Below are positions 25,356 to 33,847 of a DNA stretch of 64,000 nt, one piece after another. Positions within the stretch are counted from its first letter, which is position 1; the number at the start of each line of letters is the position of its first letter. The notes under the pieces are model-generated. The model saw only the letters and a program-made list of their open reading frames with translations, did not search any database and was not told where the DNA came from. A program made the position numbers and the translations under genes. The stretch is from Faunimonas pinastri. Lineage in GTDB: Bacteria; Pseudomonadota; Alphaproteobacteria; Rhizobiales; Afifellaceae. The stretch spans positions 1-64,000 of the forward strand of contig NZ_FOFG01000018.1 of assembly GCF_900110915.1 (NCBI RefSeq), in the 5' to 3' direction.

Positions 25356-26105
25356 TTAGAGAACGCCGGCTTCGGACTTGAGCTTGTCAACGAGTTCGCC
25401 CACGGACCCGACCCGCACGCCGGCGGTGCGGCGCGACGGCTCCCGCGTCTCGATGATTTCGAGACGTGGCGTCACGTCGACGCCGAGATCAGCGGCGTTT
25501 TTCGTCTCCAGCGGCTTCTTCTTGGCTTTCATGATGCTCGGCAGCGAGGCGTAGCGCGGCTGGTTCAGGCCAAGCTCGGTGGTGACGATCGCCGGCAGTC
25601 GCAGTTTCACCGTCTGTAGGCCACCGTCGACCTCGCGCGTCACGGTCGCGCTGCCATCCGCCAACTCCAGCTTGGCGGCGAAGGTGCCCTGCGGCCAGCC
25701 GAGAAGGGCGGCCAGCATCTGCCCGGTCTGGTTGGCATCGTCGTCGATCGCCTGCTTGCCCAGGAACACGAGATCCGGCTTTTCCGCCTCGACGATCGCC
25801 TTCAGGATCTTGGCGACCGCCAGCGGCTCGACAGGGCCATCCGCCTGCACCAGGATGCCGCGATCGGCGCCCATGGCCAGCGCGGTGCGGATCGTGTCCT
25901 GCGCCTGCGCCGGGCCGATCGAGACGGCCACGATCTCCGTCGCGGTGCCGGCTTCTTTCAGGCGAACCGCTTCTTCGACCGCGATCTCGTCGAAGGGGTT
26001 CATCGACATCTTGACGTTGGCGGTCTCGACGCCGGAGCCGTCCGCCTTGACCCGAACCTTGACGTTGTAATCGATGACCCGCTTCACGGGGACGAGGATC
26101 TTCAT
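25356..26105 (-). CDS. etfB: Electron transfer flavoprotein beta subunit
   Basis: 249 residues. [27 protein letters not shown] and the signature [23 protein letters not shown] are typical. The AMP-binding region is GADRGILVQ and [27 protein letters not shown]. It forms the heterodimer with EtfA. GGAGTGAACAC precedes the ATG at 26103-26105. The AT-rich orphan gene separates it from cobO, which normally sits close upstream in related genomes. Confidence 0.96.
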   Translation of the reverse strand: MKILVPVKRVIDYNVKVRVKADGSGVETANVKMSMNPFDEIAVEEAVRLKEAGTATEIVAVSIGPAQAQDTIRTALAMGADRGILVQADGPVEPLAVAKILKAIVEAEKPDLVFLGKQAIDDDANQTGQMLAALLGWPQGTFAAKLELADGSATVTREVDGGLQTVKLRLPAIVTTELGLNQPRYASLPSIMKAKKKPLETKNAADLGVDVTPRLEIIETREPSRRTAGVRVGSVGELVDKLKSEAGVL

Positions 26106-26187
26106 GTGTTCACTCCGGGCCTGCAACGAGCGAGGTAGCCTTCGCGGCAGGCCGAATCAAGAACGCGATGGCAGAAGCGGCCGGATC

Positions 26188-26751
26188 TCAACGACTTGGC
26201 CTCTCAACTCCGAGTTCCAGAGGCTCGCGCTTGTAAGTGACAAGCGGAAACTCGGGTTCAAAGGACCCTTCTGCAAACGGCGCAGCAACAGATACTGAGC
26301 CTGACGGGATTCCAGCAGCAATGACGATCTCAGTGCCGTCAGCCCCGGACAGTACAAGACCGCATTCACTAATCACGTCGTCGTCTTCGTAGATAAGCTT
26401 CTGGATAATTCTCACAGAAAAAGGCAATATCTCTTGTTTTGACAAATACGACGCTATTGATTTTGATTCGCCTGCATCATTGGAATCCATACGAATATTG
26501 AGGGATCCAATCTCTTCCCAATCCACGATCTGAGTACAAGCAGACGAGAGCTCAAGGAATGTGTTGCTGTCTTCGAAGCACAACACAAATATCCAAGCAG
26601 CTTCGAATGTATGTTTGGGTGGCATCGCATAAGCAGCAATCCGATGAGAGTGCGTCAGGCCGCTGATGGATTCGAGATCGCCCCCTTCCAACTGAAATCG
26701 GAAGAGTTGTTTCCCTGCCAAGGTCAGTTCAGAAGTAATGAAGGGCTTCAT
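26188..26751 (-). CDS. Orphan hypothetical protein, AT-richer than its neighbours
   Basis: 187 residues from the ATG at 26749-26751; a GTG at 26826 overlapping the end of cobO is an alternative start. The protein is acidic and soluble with no signal peptide or membrane segment. It contains features such as AAWIFVLCFEDSNTFLELSSAC, VDWEEIGSLNIRMDSND and a C-terminal beta-rich stretch, and I recognise no family. Codon use and base composition (many TTT, GAT and AAT codons) differ clearly from the flanking genes, which suggests recent acquisition. It is inserted between cobO and etfB. The size and acidity would fit an immunity-type protein, but that is only a guess. Confidence 0.6.
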   Translation of the reverse strand: MKPFITSELTLAGKQLFRFQLEGGDLESISGLTHSHRIAAYAMPPKHTFEAAWIFVLCFEDSNTFLELSSACTQIVDWEEIGSLNIRMDSNDAGESKSIASYLSKQEILPFSVRIIQKLIYEDDDVISECGLVLSGADGTEIVIAAGIPSGSVSVAAPFAEGSFEPEFPLVTYKREPLELGVERPSR

Positions 26752-26801
26752 GTGGCTCGTTCCGTTCGCTGGATTGTCCACCGACGCAAGGCAGTGGAGG
26801 C

Positions 26802-27380
26802 TCACCGGTTCTGGCCGGGCACCCACAAGACGTCGGCGTTGCCGTGGTCGTTCACCCAGCGGCTTGCCACGAAGAAGAAATCCGACAGCCGGTTCATGTA
26901 GCGCACCGCCGGGTCGCCGACCTGCTCGCCCTCGGCCTTCAGCGCCACCATCAGCCGCTCGGCGCGTCGCGACACGGTGCGGGCCAAGTGCAGGGCGGCG
27001 GAGGCCCTGCTGCCGCCGGGCAGCACGAAGGAGCGCAGCGGCTGCAGGTCGGCGTTCAGCCCGTCGATGTCGCGCTCGATCCGGTCGACCTGCGATCCGA
27101 CGATGCGCAGCGGCTCGAAGGCGACCGGCTTGCCGTCATCCGGGTTGGCAAGATCGGCGCCGAGATCGAAGAGGTCGTTCTGGATGCGTGACAGCATGGC
27201 ATCCAGTTCGGAGAAATCCTCGGTGAGCTCGGCGCGCGCGAGGCCAACCGTCGCGTTGGTCTCGTCGACGGTGCCGTAGGTCTCGATGCGGAGATCGTGC
27301 TTGCGGCGGCGCTCGCCATTGGCCAGCGCGGTAGTGCCGTCATCGCCGGTGCGGGTGTAGATCTTGTTCAGGACAACCAT
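26802..27380 (-). CDS. Corrinoid adenosyltransferase (PduO type)
   Basis: 192 residues. It transfers the adenosyl group of ATP to cob(I)alamin to make adenosylcobalamin. The ATP motif KIYTRTGDDGTTALANGERRRKHD is at the N-terminus. The family blocks YGTVDETNATVG, LRSFVLPGGSRASAALHLARTVSRRAER and NRLSDFFFVASRW with the substrate-site residues are all present. The start is GTG or ATG at 27380 (MVVLNKIY). The gene order with etfB and etfA is typical of alphaproteobacteria apart from the inserted orphan gene. Confidence 0.94.
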   Translation of the reverse strand: MVVLNKIYTRTGDDGTTALANGERRRKHDLRIETYGTVDETNATVGLARAELTEDFSELDAMLSRIQNDLFDLGADLANPDDGKPVAFEPLRIVGSQVDRIERDIDGLNADLQPLRSFVLPGGSRASAALHLARTVSRRAERLMVALKAEGEQVGDPAVRYMNRLSDFFFVASRWVNDHGNADVLWVPGQNR

Positions 27381-27433
27381 CCAGCCTTTTTAGGCCAAGC
27401 GCACCGAAGGGCAAGATGGCGGCGACCCGCTTC

Positions 27434-28048
27434 TCAGAAGCGATATCCGACCGCCAGTCCCGCATGCGTCAGCCCGGAATTCTTGTCGCACAGGCTCGCA
27501 TCGGAGGCATGGTCGATGGAGGCCAGCACGTCCCAGTGGCGGCCGACCCGATAGCCGATGCCCGCCGTCTCGCGGAATAGAACGCGGCAGCCGAGTTCGT
27601 TGCCATGGTCGTACCAGGGCTGGCTCAGCTTGCCATCGTGCCAGGTGCCGCCGAAGCTCGTTTCGAAGAACAGACCGTGCGTCAGGCTGAAGTCCCAGGT
27701 CAGCCCGGCATAGGCCTCATTGGTGCCGCCATCCGTGGCGATCGTTCCGCCGACATGCGGGCGCGGGCGCAGTAACTCGTCCCAGAAGAGGTTCGTGTGC
27801 TCGGGGAAGGGCGAGGCGAACAGGACCTCCGGATTGACGAAGACGTCGTCCTCGCGGTCGCGCGTATAAAAGACGTTGGCGCTCGCGCCGAGCCGGAATT
27901 CGCTCACGATATTGGCGAGGGGCGCGGCGGAATCGGCGTTGAAGCGCTGAGCGTCCGGCGGGAGGTCGGCCGCTCCGGCCGGCGCGGCGGCACTGGCGGC
28001 CAGAGCGGAAGCGCAGGCGAGAAGCAAGACCGGGAACGAGCGAATCAT
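27434..28048 (-). CDS. Acyloxyacyl hydrolase, PagL-like lipid A 3-O-deacylase
   Basis: 204 residues with a signal peptide (MIRSFPVLLLACASALAASAAAPAGA) and an outer-membrane barrel. The C-terminus WDVLASIDHASDASLCDKNSGLTHAGLAVGYRF matches the PagL active-site area, where a His-x-Ser pair (HAS) and an acidic residue a few positions later form the catalytic site, and the protein ends in the barrel-type aromatic YRF. It would remove the 3-O-linked acyl chain from lipid A. The start at 28046-28048 is chosen for the signal peptide; the ribosome site is weak. It is divergent from the porin gene. Confidence 0.82.
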   Translation of the reverse strand: MIRSFPVLLLACASALAASAAAPAGAADLPPDAQRFNADSAAPLANIVSEFRLGASANVFYTRDREDDVFVNPEVLFASPFPEHTNLFWDELLRPRPHVGGTIATDGGTNEAYAGLTWDFSLTHGLFFETSFGGTWHDGKLSQPWYDHGNELGCRVLFRETAGIGYRVGRHWDVLASIDHASDASLCDKNSGLTHAGLAVGYRF

Positions 28049-28310
28049 TGAGACACTCTGCTGATGATGCAGGAGCGGAGGAGGCATTCGCTTGCAGGCC
28101 CTGTCAATGCGGCGCCCCGGGCCCAGAAGGGCATGTCGGAGACGTATCAGGCGGAGTGTCACGACCGCACCGGGATCGACGGGTCCTCGGTTCCGTTTTG
28201 AAACCGAAATGTCACATCGCCCCGAAAAGGACCGGAACCGGCGTTTGAGCTTTGGCTTCGGCCGGGCCGGGCTGTAGGTTCGCCGCAACAACATGTCGGC
28301 GGAGACGTTG

Positions 28311-29585
28311 ATGAAAGTTTCGTTTGGGCTGATGGCACTTTGCCTCGCCACCACTACACTGGCCGGACAGGCATTCGCGGCCGATCTCCCGCAGCCGGTC
28401 GATGCACCGATCATCACCCAGCTGTCGCCCGCTTCGACGTGGGCCGGGTTCTATGCCGGTGTGTTCTATGGCGGTGCCGCGACCACCTTTCATACCAAGC
28501 AGGGCAGTTCCAAGTCCAACACCGAGTACGGCCAGACCGGCGGCGGCCTGATCGGCTACAACTTCCAGTCCGGCCGCTTCGTCTACGGTCCGGAAGCCGA
28601 TATCGGTCTGCACGTCGTGCGCGGCACCAATGGCGGTGGCGACGACCTCGCGGCGTCGGATGTCGACTCCATGTACAGCGCGCGCCTGCGGGCCCGTCTC
28701 GGCTACGACATGGGCTCCATCATGCCCTTCATCGCCGGCGGTGTCGCGATGAACGAGACCTACCAGCACGATCCGAACGCGGAATATGGCGACGTGCAGC
28801 GCCTGTGGGGCTGGACGGCCGGCGCCGGCGTCGACTGGAAGCTGAACGCACCGGTGCTCGGCTCCGTCGTCCTGCGTGGCGAATATGTCTACGAAGGCTA
28901 CCCGGAAGAGACGTTCCGCTATGGCGGTCAGTCCTTCAAGACGCGTGAGGACACCCATATCGTCCGTGCGGCTGTGATCTGGCGTCCGGGCGAGAAGACC
29001 GAGACCCCGACCGAGACCAACACCGGCAATGTCGACTGGGCCGGCGCCTATGGCGGTCTGCTCGGTGGCGGCAGCTGGGCCAAGACCCACACCAAGGGTA
29101 ACGGCGGGAGCACCAGCTTCGACGCCGATGGCGGCCTCGGCGGCATCTATCTCGGCTACAACTACATGTTCGGCAACTGGCTGCTCGGCGCGGAAGGCGA
29201 CATCTCGCTTGCCGATCTCACCGGCAGCGGCGACATTCCCGGCGGTGGCGACGACCATTACCGCGGCAATGTGGATGCCGACCTGCGCCTGCGCGCCGGC
29301 TACGCCGTCGGCCGCTTCCTTCCCTTTGTCGCCGGCGGCGTGAACTTCGCCCGCAGCGAGCAGAAGGACGAGGACACGGGTTCGGAGAAGGGTCGCGTGC
29401 CGACCGATTCCTGGACCGTCGGCGGCGGCCTCGACTACAAGCTGACCGACCACGTCTCGGTGCGCGGCGAATATCGCTACGCCTCGACCCTGAAGTCCGT
29501 CCGGCTGCCGGTCGATGATTGCAATTGCCGTCAGGACCAGGATTCCCACACGGTCCGCTTCGGCGCTGCCTACCACTTCCAGTAA
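28311..29585 (+). CDS. Outer membrane protein with two tandem Omp25/RopB-like beta-barrel units
   Basis: 424 residues with a signal peptide ending FAADLP. Two related barrel domains follow. The first begins STWAGFYAGVFYGGAATTFHTK (near residue 45) and the second VDWAGAYGGLLGGGSWAKTHTK (near residue 245). Both contain GYNF/GYNY, a GPEADIG or GAEGDIS block, ARLRARLGYDMG or DLRLRAGYAVG, and PFIAGGVA or PFVAGGVN. The protein ends in the aromatic barrel signature YHFQ. Ordinary Omp25-like porins are a single unit of about 200 residues, so this is an internal duplication. ATG at 28311 has GGAG six bases upstream. A strong terminator follows. Confidence 0.88.
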   Translation: MKVSFGLMALCLATTTLAGQAFAADLPQPVDAPIITQLSPASTWAGFYAGVFYGGAATTFHTKQGSSKSNTEYGQTGGGLIGYNFQSGRFVYGPEADIGLHVVRGTNGGGDDLAASDVDSMYSARLRARLGYDMGSIMPFIAGGVAMNETYQHDPNAEYGDVQRLWGWTAGAGVDWKLNAPVLGSVVLRGEYVYEGYPEETFRYGGQSFKTREDTHIVRAAVIWRPGEKTETPTETNTGNVDWAGAYGGLLGGGSWAKTHTKGNGGSTSFDADGGLGGIYLGYNYMFGNWLLGAEGDISLADLTGSGDIPGGGDDHYRGNVDADLRLRAGYAVGRFLPFVAGGVNFARSEQKDEDTGSEKGRVPTDSWTVGGGLDYKLTDHVSVRGEYRYASTLKSVRLPVDDCNCRQDQDSHTVRFGAAYHFQ

Positions 29586-29634
29586 GCCTGGGCTCAGAAC
29601 GCCGGGTACGGTCTTCCGCACCCGCTCCATTCCA

Positions 29635-29665
29635 ACAGGCGCGATCTTCAGATCGCGCCTGTTTT
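29635..29665 (+). terminator. Rho-independent terminator after the outer membrane protein gene
   Basis: A 12-bp perfect stem (ACAGGCGCGATC/GATCGCGCCTGT) with a TTCA loop is followed by TTTTCGTTTC. It sits 50 bases past the stop codon. Confidence 0.88.
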
Positions 29666-29696
29666 CGTTTCGGCCGTCGCTGCGCGCGGAGCCCGG

Positions 29697-30119
29697 CTAT
29701 TGATCCTGCTGGGGAACGAGATAGGCCGCGTCCGGCGGCGCTGCCTTTTTGCGGAACCAGCGGCCGATATCAGCCGCATCGACGGCGCCGCCATCGATCT
29801 GTCCGATGAGGCTGCGGACCTCGTCATTGGATGCGTCGATGCGGAAGTCGTTCATCAGCAGAAACGTGCCGGCGACGACGAAGCCGGTTTCGGAATTCCG
29901 GGAGCGGAAGGGCTTGCGCCCGGCAAGGCCCGCGAGATAGCCGGCGGCGAGGTCGTGGATGGTCACGTCGGGCAGGTCGGCCATCCGCTCCACTTCGACC
30001 AGCACGCCGGCAAGCTCCGACGATTCCCCGTTCTGCCCGGTATCGGCGTCGCCACCCTTGCCGGCCTGCCGCCGATTGATGGCCTCGACGGTCCGGGGGC
30101 TGATCCATTTCCAGCTCAC
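29697..30119 (-). CDS. Doc-like death-on-curing protein with a degraded Fic active site
   Basis: 140 residues. The N-terminus WISPRTVEAINRRQAGKGG and the region HDLAAGYLAGLAGRKPF...FVVAGTFLLMNDF align with Doc-family toxins, which inactivate EF-Tu by phosphorylation. In Doc the core reads HPFxDGNKRTAF. Here residues 69-80 read KPFRSRNSETGF, so the catalytic histidine and most of the phosphate-binding residues are missing. The GTG start overlaps the antitoxin stop by four bases (GTGA at 30116-30119), which is the usual operon layout. The protein is probably not an active kinase and may have become a regulatory or structural partner. It is convergent with the porin gene. Confidence 0.78.
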   Translation of the reverse strand: MSWKWISPRTVEAINRRQAGKGGDADTGQNGESSELAGVLVEVERMADLPDVTIHDLAAGYLAGLAGRKPFRSRNSETGFVVAGTFLLMNDFRIDASNDEVRSLIGQIDGGAVDAADIGRWFRKKAAPPDAAYLVPQQDQ

Positions 30120-30340
30120 TGCGTCGACCCTCCGGCGAGGGCGGGAAAGCGTTCCATGACGCGCTCGGCAAAGCGCATCTGCTCGTCCAGCGTCGCATCG
30201 AAAGGGGTGATCCTGAGATCGTCGCCCGCGCGGATCAGGCTGAGCTCCGTCGCCTCCGTCAGCCCCATGGCGGCGACGAGTTCATCGGGAAGCAGCAGGC
30301 CGATCCCGTTTGCCATTCTGGTGGGTTTGAGCCGATACAC
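30116..30340 (-). CDS. AbrB/MazE-type antitoxin-like protein
   Basis: 74 residues from GTG at 30338-30340 (GGGAG seven bases upstream). A TTG two codons earlier is too close to the ribosome site. YRLKPTRMANGIGLLLPDELVAAMGLTEATELSLIRAGDDLRITPFD is the swapped-hairpin DNA-binding fold of AbrB/MazE antitoxins, and the C-terminal tail (DEQMRFAERVMERFPALAG) would wrap the toxin. AbrB-like antitoxins are commonly paired with Doc-family toxins. It is first in the two-gene operon and likely represses its own promoter. Confidence 0.85.
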   Translation of the reverse strand: MYRLKPTRMANGIGLLLPDELVAAMGLTEATELSLIRAGDDLRITPFDATLDEQMRFAERVMERFPALAGGSTQ

Positions 30341-30462
30341 GCGCAATCTCCCTGATATTCCCTGTCATAATCGGACCGTGGGACGCTTGTTCCCGTCCGC
30401 GGCTTTGCGGCTGACACGCGGGCGAGGGAGCACTACACAGAAGCGGCAAACCGGATCGCTCC

Positions 30463-31260
30463 ATGTCTCCCGCTGCTTCTTCATCCGCTTCTGTCCCTGG
30501 CCCCTCTCCCGCCGACAGGCCGCCGCTGGTGCTGGTATCCGCCGACGTTCGTCCGGCGGACGGCTATGTCTGGCATGCGGCGCCCGACACCTATCTTCGT
30601 GCCATGACCCATATCGGGGCGATCCCGATGGTGCTGCCGTCGATGCCGGGGCGCATCGACCTGGAAGCGGCACTGAAGCGCGTCGACGGCGTCCTTCTCA
30701 CGGGCTCGCGATCCAACGTGCATCCCTCGCTTTACGGGGTGGAGTCCAGCGAGCGGCATGAACCCTTCGACCGCGAGCGCGATGCGGTGACGCTGCCGCT
30801 GATCCGGCTCGCCATCCGAAAGGGCATCCCGCTGCTGGCGATCTGCCGGGGCTTCCAGGAGTTGAACGTCGCGCTGGGCGGCAGTCTGGTCACCGAGGCG
30901 CAGGAGCGGCCGGGCTCGCTGGACCATCGCTCGCCGGTTTCCGAGGACCGCGACGTGCGGTTCGGCCTGGCGCATGAGGTGGATTTCGAGGCGGACGGTC
31001 TTTTCGCCGGAATGGTCCGGACCTGCCGCGCCCGCGTGAACTCGCTGCACCGGCAGGCGGTGGATCGGCTCGCATCCGGACTGACGGTGGAGGCACGGGC
31101 GCCGGACGGCACGGTGGAGGCGGTGCGGGTCACCGATGCTCCGGCCTTCGCCGCCGGCGTGCAATGGCATCCGGAATACTGGGCGGAGAGCGACGCCACG
31201 TCGGAGGCGATCCTGCGCGCCTTCGCCGGCGCGATGCGCCGGCGCATGGAAGCGCGCTGA
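30463..31260 (+). CDS. Gamma-glutamyl-GABA hydrolase-like class I glutamine amidotransferase (peptidase C26)
   Basis: 265 residues. The nucleophile elbow LAICRGFQELNVALGGSL contains the catalytic cysteine, and GVQWHPEYW has the histidine and glutamate. VLLTGSRSNVHPSLYG and RDAVTLPLIRLAIRKGIPLLAICRG are typical of PuuD-type enzymes that cleave gamma-glutamyl-GABA in putrescine breakdown. No other puu genes are adjacent, so the substrate is inferred. ATG at 30463 lacks a strong ribosome site. Confidence 0.85.
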   Translation: MSPAASSSASVPGPSPADRPPLVLVSADVRPADGYVWHAAPDTYLRAMTHIGAIPMVLPSMPGRIDLEAALKRVDGVLLTGSRSNVHPSLYGVESSERHEPFDRERDAVTLPLIRLAIRKGIPLLAICRGFQELNVALGGSLVTEAQERPGSLDHRSPVSEDRDVRFGLAHEVDFEADGLFAGMVRTCRARVNSLHRQAVDRLASGLTVEARAPDGTVEAVRVTDAPAFAAGVQWHPEYWAESDATSEAILRAFAGAMRRRMEAR

Positions 31261-31276
31261 GGCAGGCGGACCGTCG

Positions 31277-32188
31277 CTAGGAGGTCGTGCGGCCAGCCTT
31301 GCGCTCGCGGTCGACCCAGGCGGCGAGGTGGTCGATGAAGACCCGGAGCTTCGCCGGCATCCGGTCGCGGTGGGGGTAGACCGCGTAGACGCCCAGTTCC
31401 TGCAACTCGTAATCGTCCAGCACGACCAGCAGGCGGCCGGCTTCCACCTCGTGCTGCACGACGAGCCAGGGTTCCCGGGCAAAGCCGAGGCCCACGCGGG
31501 CCGCGTGCATGCCCGCGATCGGGCTGTTGGCGGTGATGCGGCCGGAAACCGTGACCGTGAACTTCTGCCCCTCGTCCTGATACGGCCAGTTCGCCTTGGT
31601 CAGGAGATTGGTGTCGATGATGCAGGGCATGCCCACCAGTTCGGAGGGGTGTTCGGGGCGGCCATAGGTAGCGATGGCTTCCGGCGAGGCGACCGTGGCG
31701 ATGCGGAAGTCCGAGAGCTTTCTCGCGATCAGGCTGGAATCGGAAAGCGACGAGATGCGGATCGCGACGTCGAAGCCTTCCTCGACGAGATCGACGAAGC
31801 GGTCCTCCAGGCTGAGCTCGATTCGGATATCGGGATAGGACGCGGCGAATTCCATGATGCTGCGGCTGAGGAAGTTCTCGCCGATGGCGCGCGGCATGGA
31901 GATGCGCAGCCGGCCGCGCGGGTTGGAGTTCGTCGCCTCGATCGCCTCGCGCAGATGCGCCACGCGGGTCAGCACCTCCTGCGCCTCGCCGAGCACGACC
32001 TCTCCGGCTTCCGTCAGGGAAAACTGCCGAGTCGTACGGTTCAGGAGGCGGGCGCCGAGTTCCTCCTCCAGTTCGGAGACGTATTTGGACATCAGCGCCT
32101 TGGAATGCCCGGTGCTGCGGGCGGCCGCGGAAAAGCCACCGGAATTCACCACGGCGATGAAGGCCTGCATGCGCGTGATCGTATCCAT
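31277..32188 (-). CDS. LysR-family transcriptional regulator
   Basis: 303 residues. The N-terminal winged helix-turn-helix is MDTITRMQAFIAVVNSGGFSAAARSTGHSKALMSKYVSELEEELGARLLNRTTRQFSLTEAG. A periplasmic-binding-protein-like effector domain follows (RLRISMPRAIGENFLSRSIMEFAASYPDIRIELSLEDRFVDLVEEGFDVAIRI), of the group resembling DmlR-type regulators. No obvious target gene is divergent apart from marR, so the regulon is unknown. It is convergent with the PuuD-like gene. Confidence 0.92.
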   Translation of the reverse strand: MDTITRMQAFIAVVNSGGFSAAARSTGHSKALMSKYVSELEEELGARLLNRTTRQFSLTEAGEVVLGEAQEVLTRVAHLREAIEATNSNPRGRLRISMPRAIGENFLSRSIMEFAASYPDIRIELSLEDRFVDLVEEGFDVAIRISSLSDSSLIARKLSDFRIATVASPEAIATYGRPEHPSELVGMPCIIDTNLLTKANWPYQDEGQKFTVTVSGRITANSPIAGMHAARVGLGFAREPWLVVQHEVEAGRLLVVLDDYELQELGVYAVYPHRDRMPAKLRVFIDHLAAWVDRERKAGRTTS

Positions 32189-32298
32189 CGTTCACCCGTC
32201 CTGAAACAGCTGTCGTGACTAGCAGGGAATCAATCGCAAGACGCGCCCAATCGGGCAGAAGCTTATCAAATGAAAAGGAGTCGTCCGCCGCTTTCCCT

Positions 32299-32308
32299 TA
32301 GATATCTA
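32299..32308. promoter_or_regulatory. Palindrome before the MarR gene, candidate operator
   Basis: TAGATATCTA is a perfect 10-bp palindrome in an AT-rich pocket 25 bases before the marR start. MarR proteins typically bind AT-rich palindromes of this kind and repress themselves. No experimental support is available here. Confidence 0.4.
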
Positions 32309-32332
32309 GTTAATAACAGAGGGAACATTGCG

Positions 32333-32797
32333 ATGACTGAAACGGCCATTTCTCTTCTGCTCCGCGTTGCCAAATCCCATCGCTCCAAGCGGGCTTCCGC
32401 TCTCGCCTCGCGTGCGCTGCACCCCGGACAGGATTCCGTGCTGCTGCTTCTCGACGGGCAGGATGGCTGCACGATGGGGGATGTCGCGGTCTCGCTTGGC
32501 GTCCAGCCGCCGACCGTCACCAAGCTGGTCGGCCGCCTGATCGCCGCGGGCCTCGTCCGGCGCCACGGGGTTGCCGGCGACCAGCGCAAGGCGGCGGTGT
32601 TCCTGACCGAAAGTGGGCGCCAGGAAGTAGATGCTATCCAGAAGATCTGGGTGGCGATCGCCGAGACTGCCCTGAACGGCATACCGCTTGACCATCAAGA
32701 CGCGCTCCGGGATGCTCTGACCCGAATGGACTGCAACCTGGACGGGCGGACCATGCCGCGTGAGTACATGCCTGTACAAGCGCCGATCATGGCCTGA
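32333..32797 (+). CDS. MarR-family transcriptional regulator
   Basis: 154 residues. The winged helix-turn-helix is evident in QDSVLLLLDGQDGCTMGDVAVSLGVQPPTVTKLVGRLIAAGLVRRHGVAGDQRKAAVFLTESGRQ, with flanking helices for dimerisation. AGAGGGAA precedes the ATG at 32333. It lies 26 bases upstream of gluQ, so the two may be co-transcribed, and is divergent from the LysR gene. The inducing ligand is unknown. Confidence 0.9.
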   Translation: MTETAISLLLRVAKSHRSKRASALASRALHPGQDSVLLLLDGQDGCTMGDVAVSLGVQPPTVTKLVGRLIAAGLVRRHGVAGDQRKAAVFLTESGRQEVDAIQKIWVAIAETALNGIPLDHQDALRDALTRMDCNLDGRTMPREYMPVQAPIMA

Positions 32798-32823
32798 CCG
32801 CCGGAGATCAACCAGGGCGAAGC

Positions 32824-33810
32824 GTGCCTGAAGCTGTTACCGATCTGGAGAAACCGGAAACGATCCCGCTGGCCCTGCGCAGCGCCGGGCAGCCGACGTT
32901 TCGCTTCGCGCCGAGCCCGAACGGCTACCTGCATCTGGGCCACGCTTATTCCGGATGCCTGAACGAAGCGGCGGCGCTTGCCGCGTCCGGCCGCTTTCTC
33001 CTGCGCATAGAGGATATCGACCGTGTCCGCGCCCGGCCGGAATACGAACTGGCCATCCTGCAGGACCTCGCCTGGCTCGGCCTCGACTGGGAACGTCCGG
33101 TGCTGCGCCAGAGCGACCGCTTCGACGCCTACCGGCGAGCGCTGGCCGAACTGGACCGGCTTGGCCTCATCTATCCCGCAACGCTGAGCCGGGCGGAAAT
33201 CCAGGCGGCGGTGTCGGCTGAGGAAGCGGGTGGGCAGGCATGGCCGCGCGATCCGGACGGCGCGCCGCTCTATCCCGGGCGCGAGCGTGAATGGTCGAAC
33301 TCCCGGCGGCGCGAGGTGCGGGAAGGAGGTGCTCCCTTCGCCCTCCGCCTCGACATGAAGCGGGCCCTTGCCGCGCTCGCGGGACGTGGGACGCTTCGCT
33401 GGCGGGAGCGGAACCCGCTGTTTCCCGCCGATCCCGACGTGAGCTTTTCCGCCGACCCGGCGCGCTGGGGCGACGTGGTCCTCGCGCGCAAGGAAACACC
33501 GGCGAGCTACCATCTTTCCGTGGTGGTGGACGATGCTTTCCAGGGCGTCACGCATGTCGTGCGCGGCGAGGATCTCAGGCCCGCGACTTCGGTGCACCGG
33601 CTGTTGCAGGTGCTGCTCGGCCTGCCCGAGCCGCTCTATCACCATCACCCGCTGATCCTCGACGAGTTCGGCCAGAAGCTTTCCAAATCGCGCGGCTCGG
33701 AATCGCTTCGCGCCCTCCGGCTGGCCGGCCGCAAGGCGGATGAGATCCGCGCGGCGATCGGCACGCCCCTCGCCCTTGCGCCCCAGGAGCCGAGCCCTGT
33801 CCTGTCCTGA
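32824..33810 (+). CDS. gluQ: Glutamyl-Q tRNA(Asp) synthetase
   Basis: 328 residues, a truncated glutamyl-tRNA synthetase that attaches glutamate to queuosine in the anticodon of tRNA-Asp. FAPSPNGYLHLGHAYSGCLN is the class I HIGH-type motif, RFLLRIEDIDRVRARPEY the substrate region, and QKLSKSRGSES the KMSKS motif. The anticodon-binding domain of the full synthetase is absent, as expected. GTG at 32824 is the start. The cysteine-rich zinc site of some homologues is not seen. Confidence 0.93.
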   Translation: MPEAVTDLEKPETIPLALRSAGQPTFRFAPSPNGYLHLGHAYSGCLNEAAALAASGRFLLRIEDIDRVRARPEYELAILQDLAWLGLDWERPVLRQSDRFDAYRRALAELDRLGLIYPATLSRAEIQAAVSAEEAGGQAWPRDPDGAPLYPGREREWSNSRRREVREGGAPFALRLDMKRALAALAGRGTLRWRERNPLFPADPDVSFSADPARWGDVVLARKETPASYHLSVVVDDAFQGVTHVVRGEDLRPATSVHRLLQVLLGLPEPLYHHHPLILDEFGQKLSKSRGSESLRALRLAGRKADEIRAAIGTPLALAPQEPSPVLS

Positions 33811-33847
33811 TCTGTTCTGATCGGGACGAACCGGCTATTCGGAAGAG

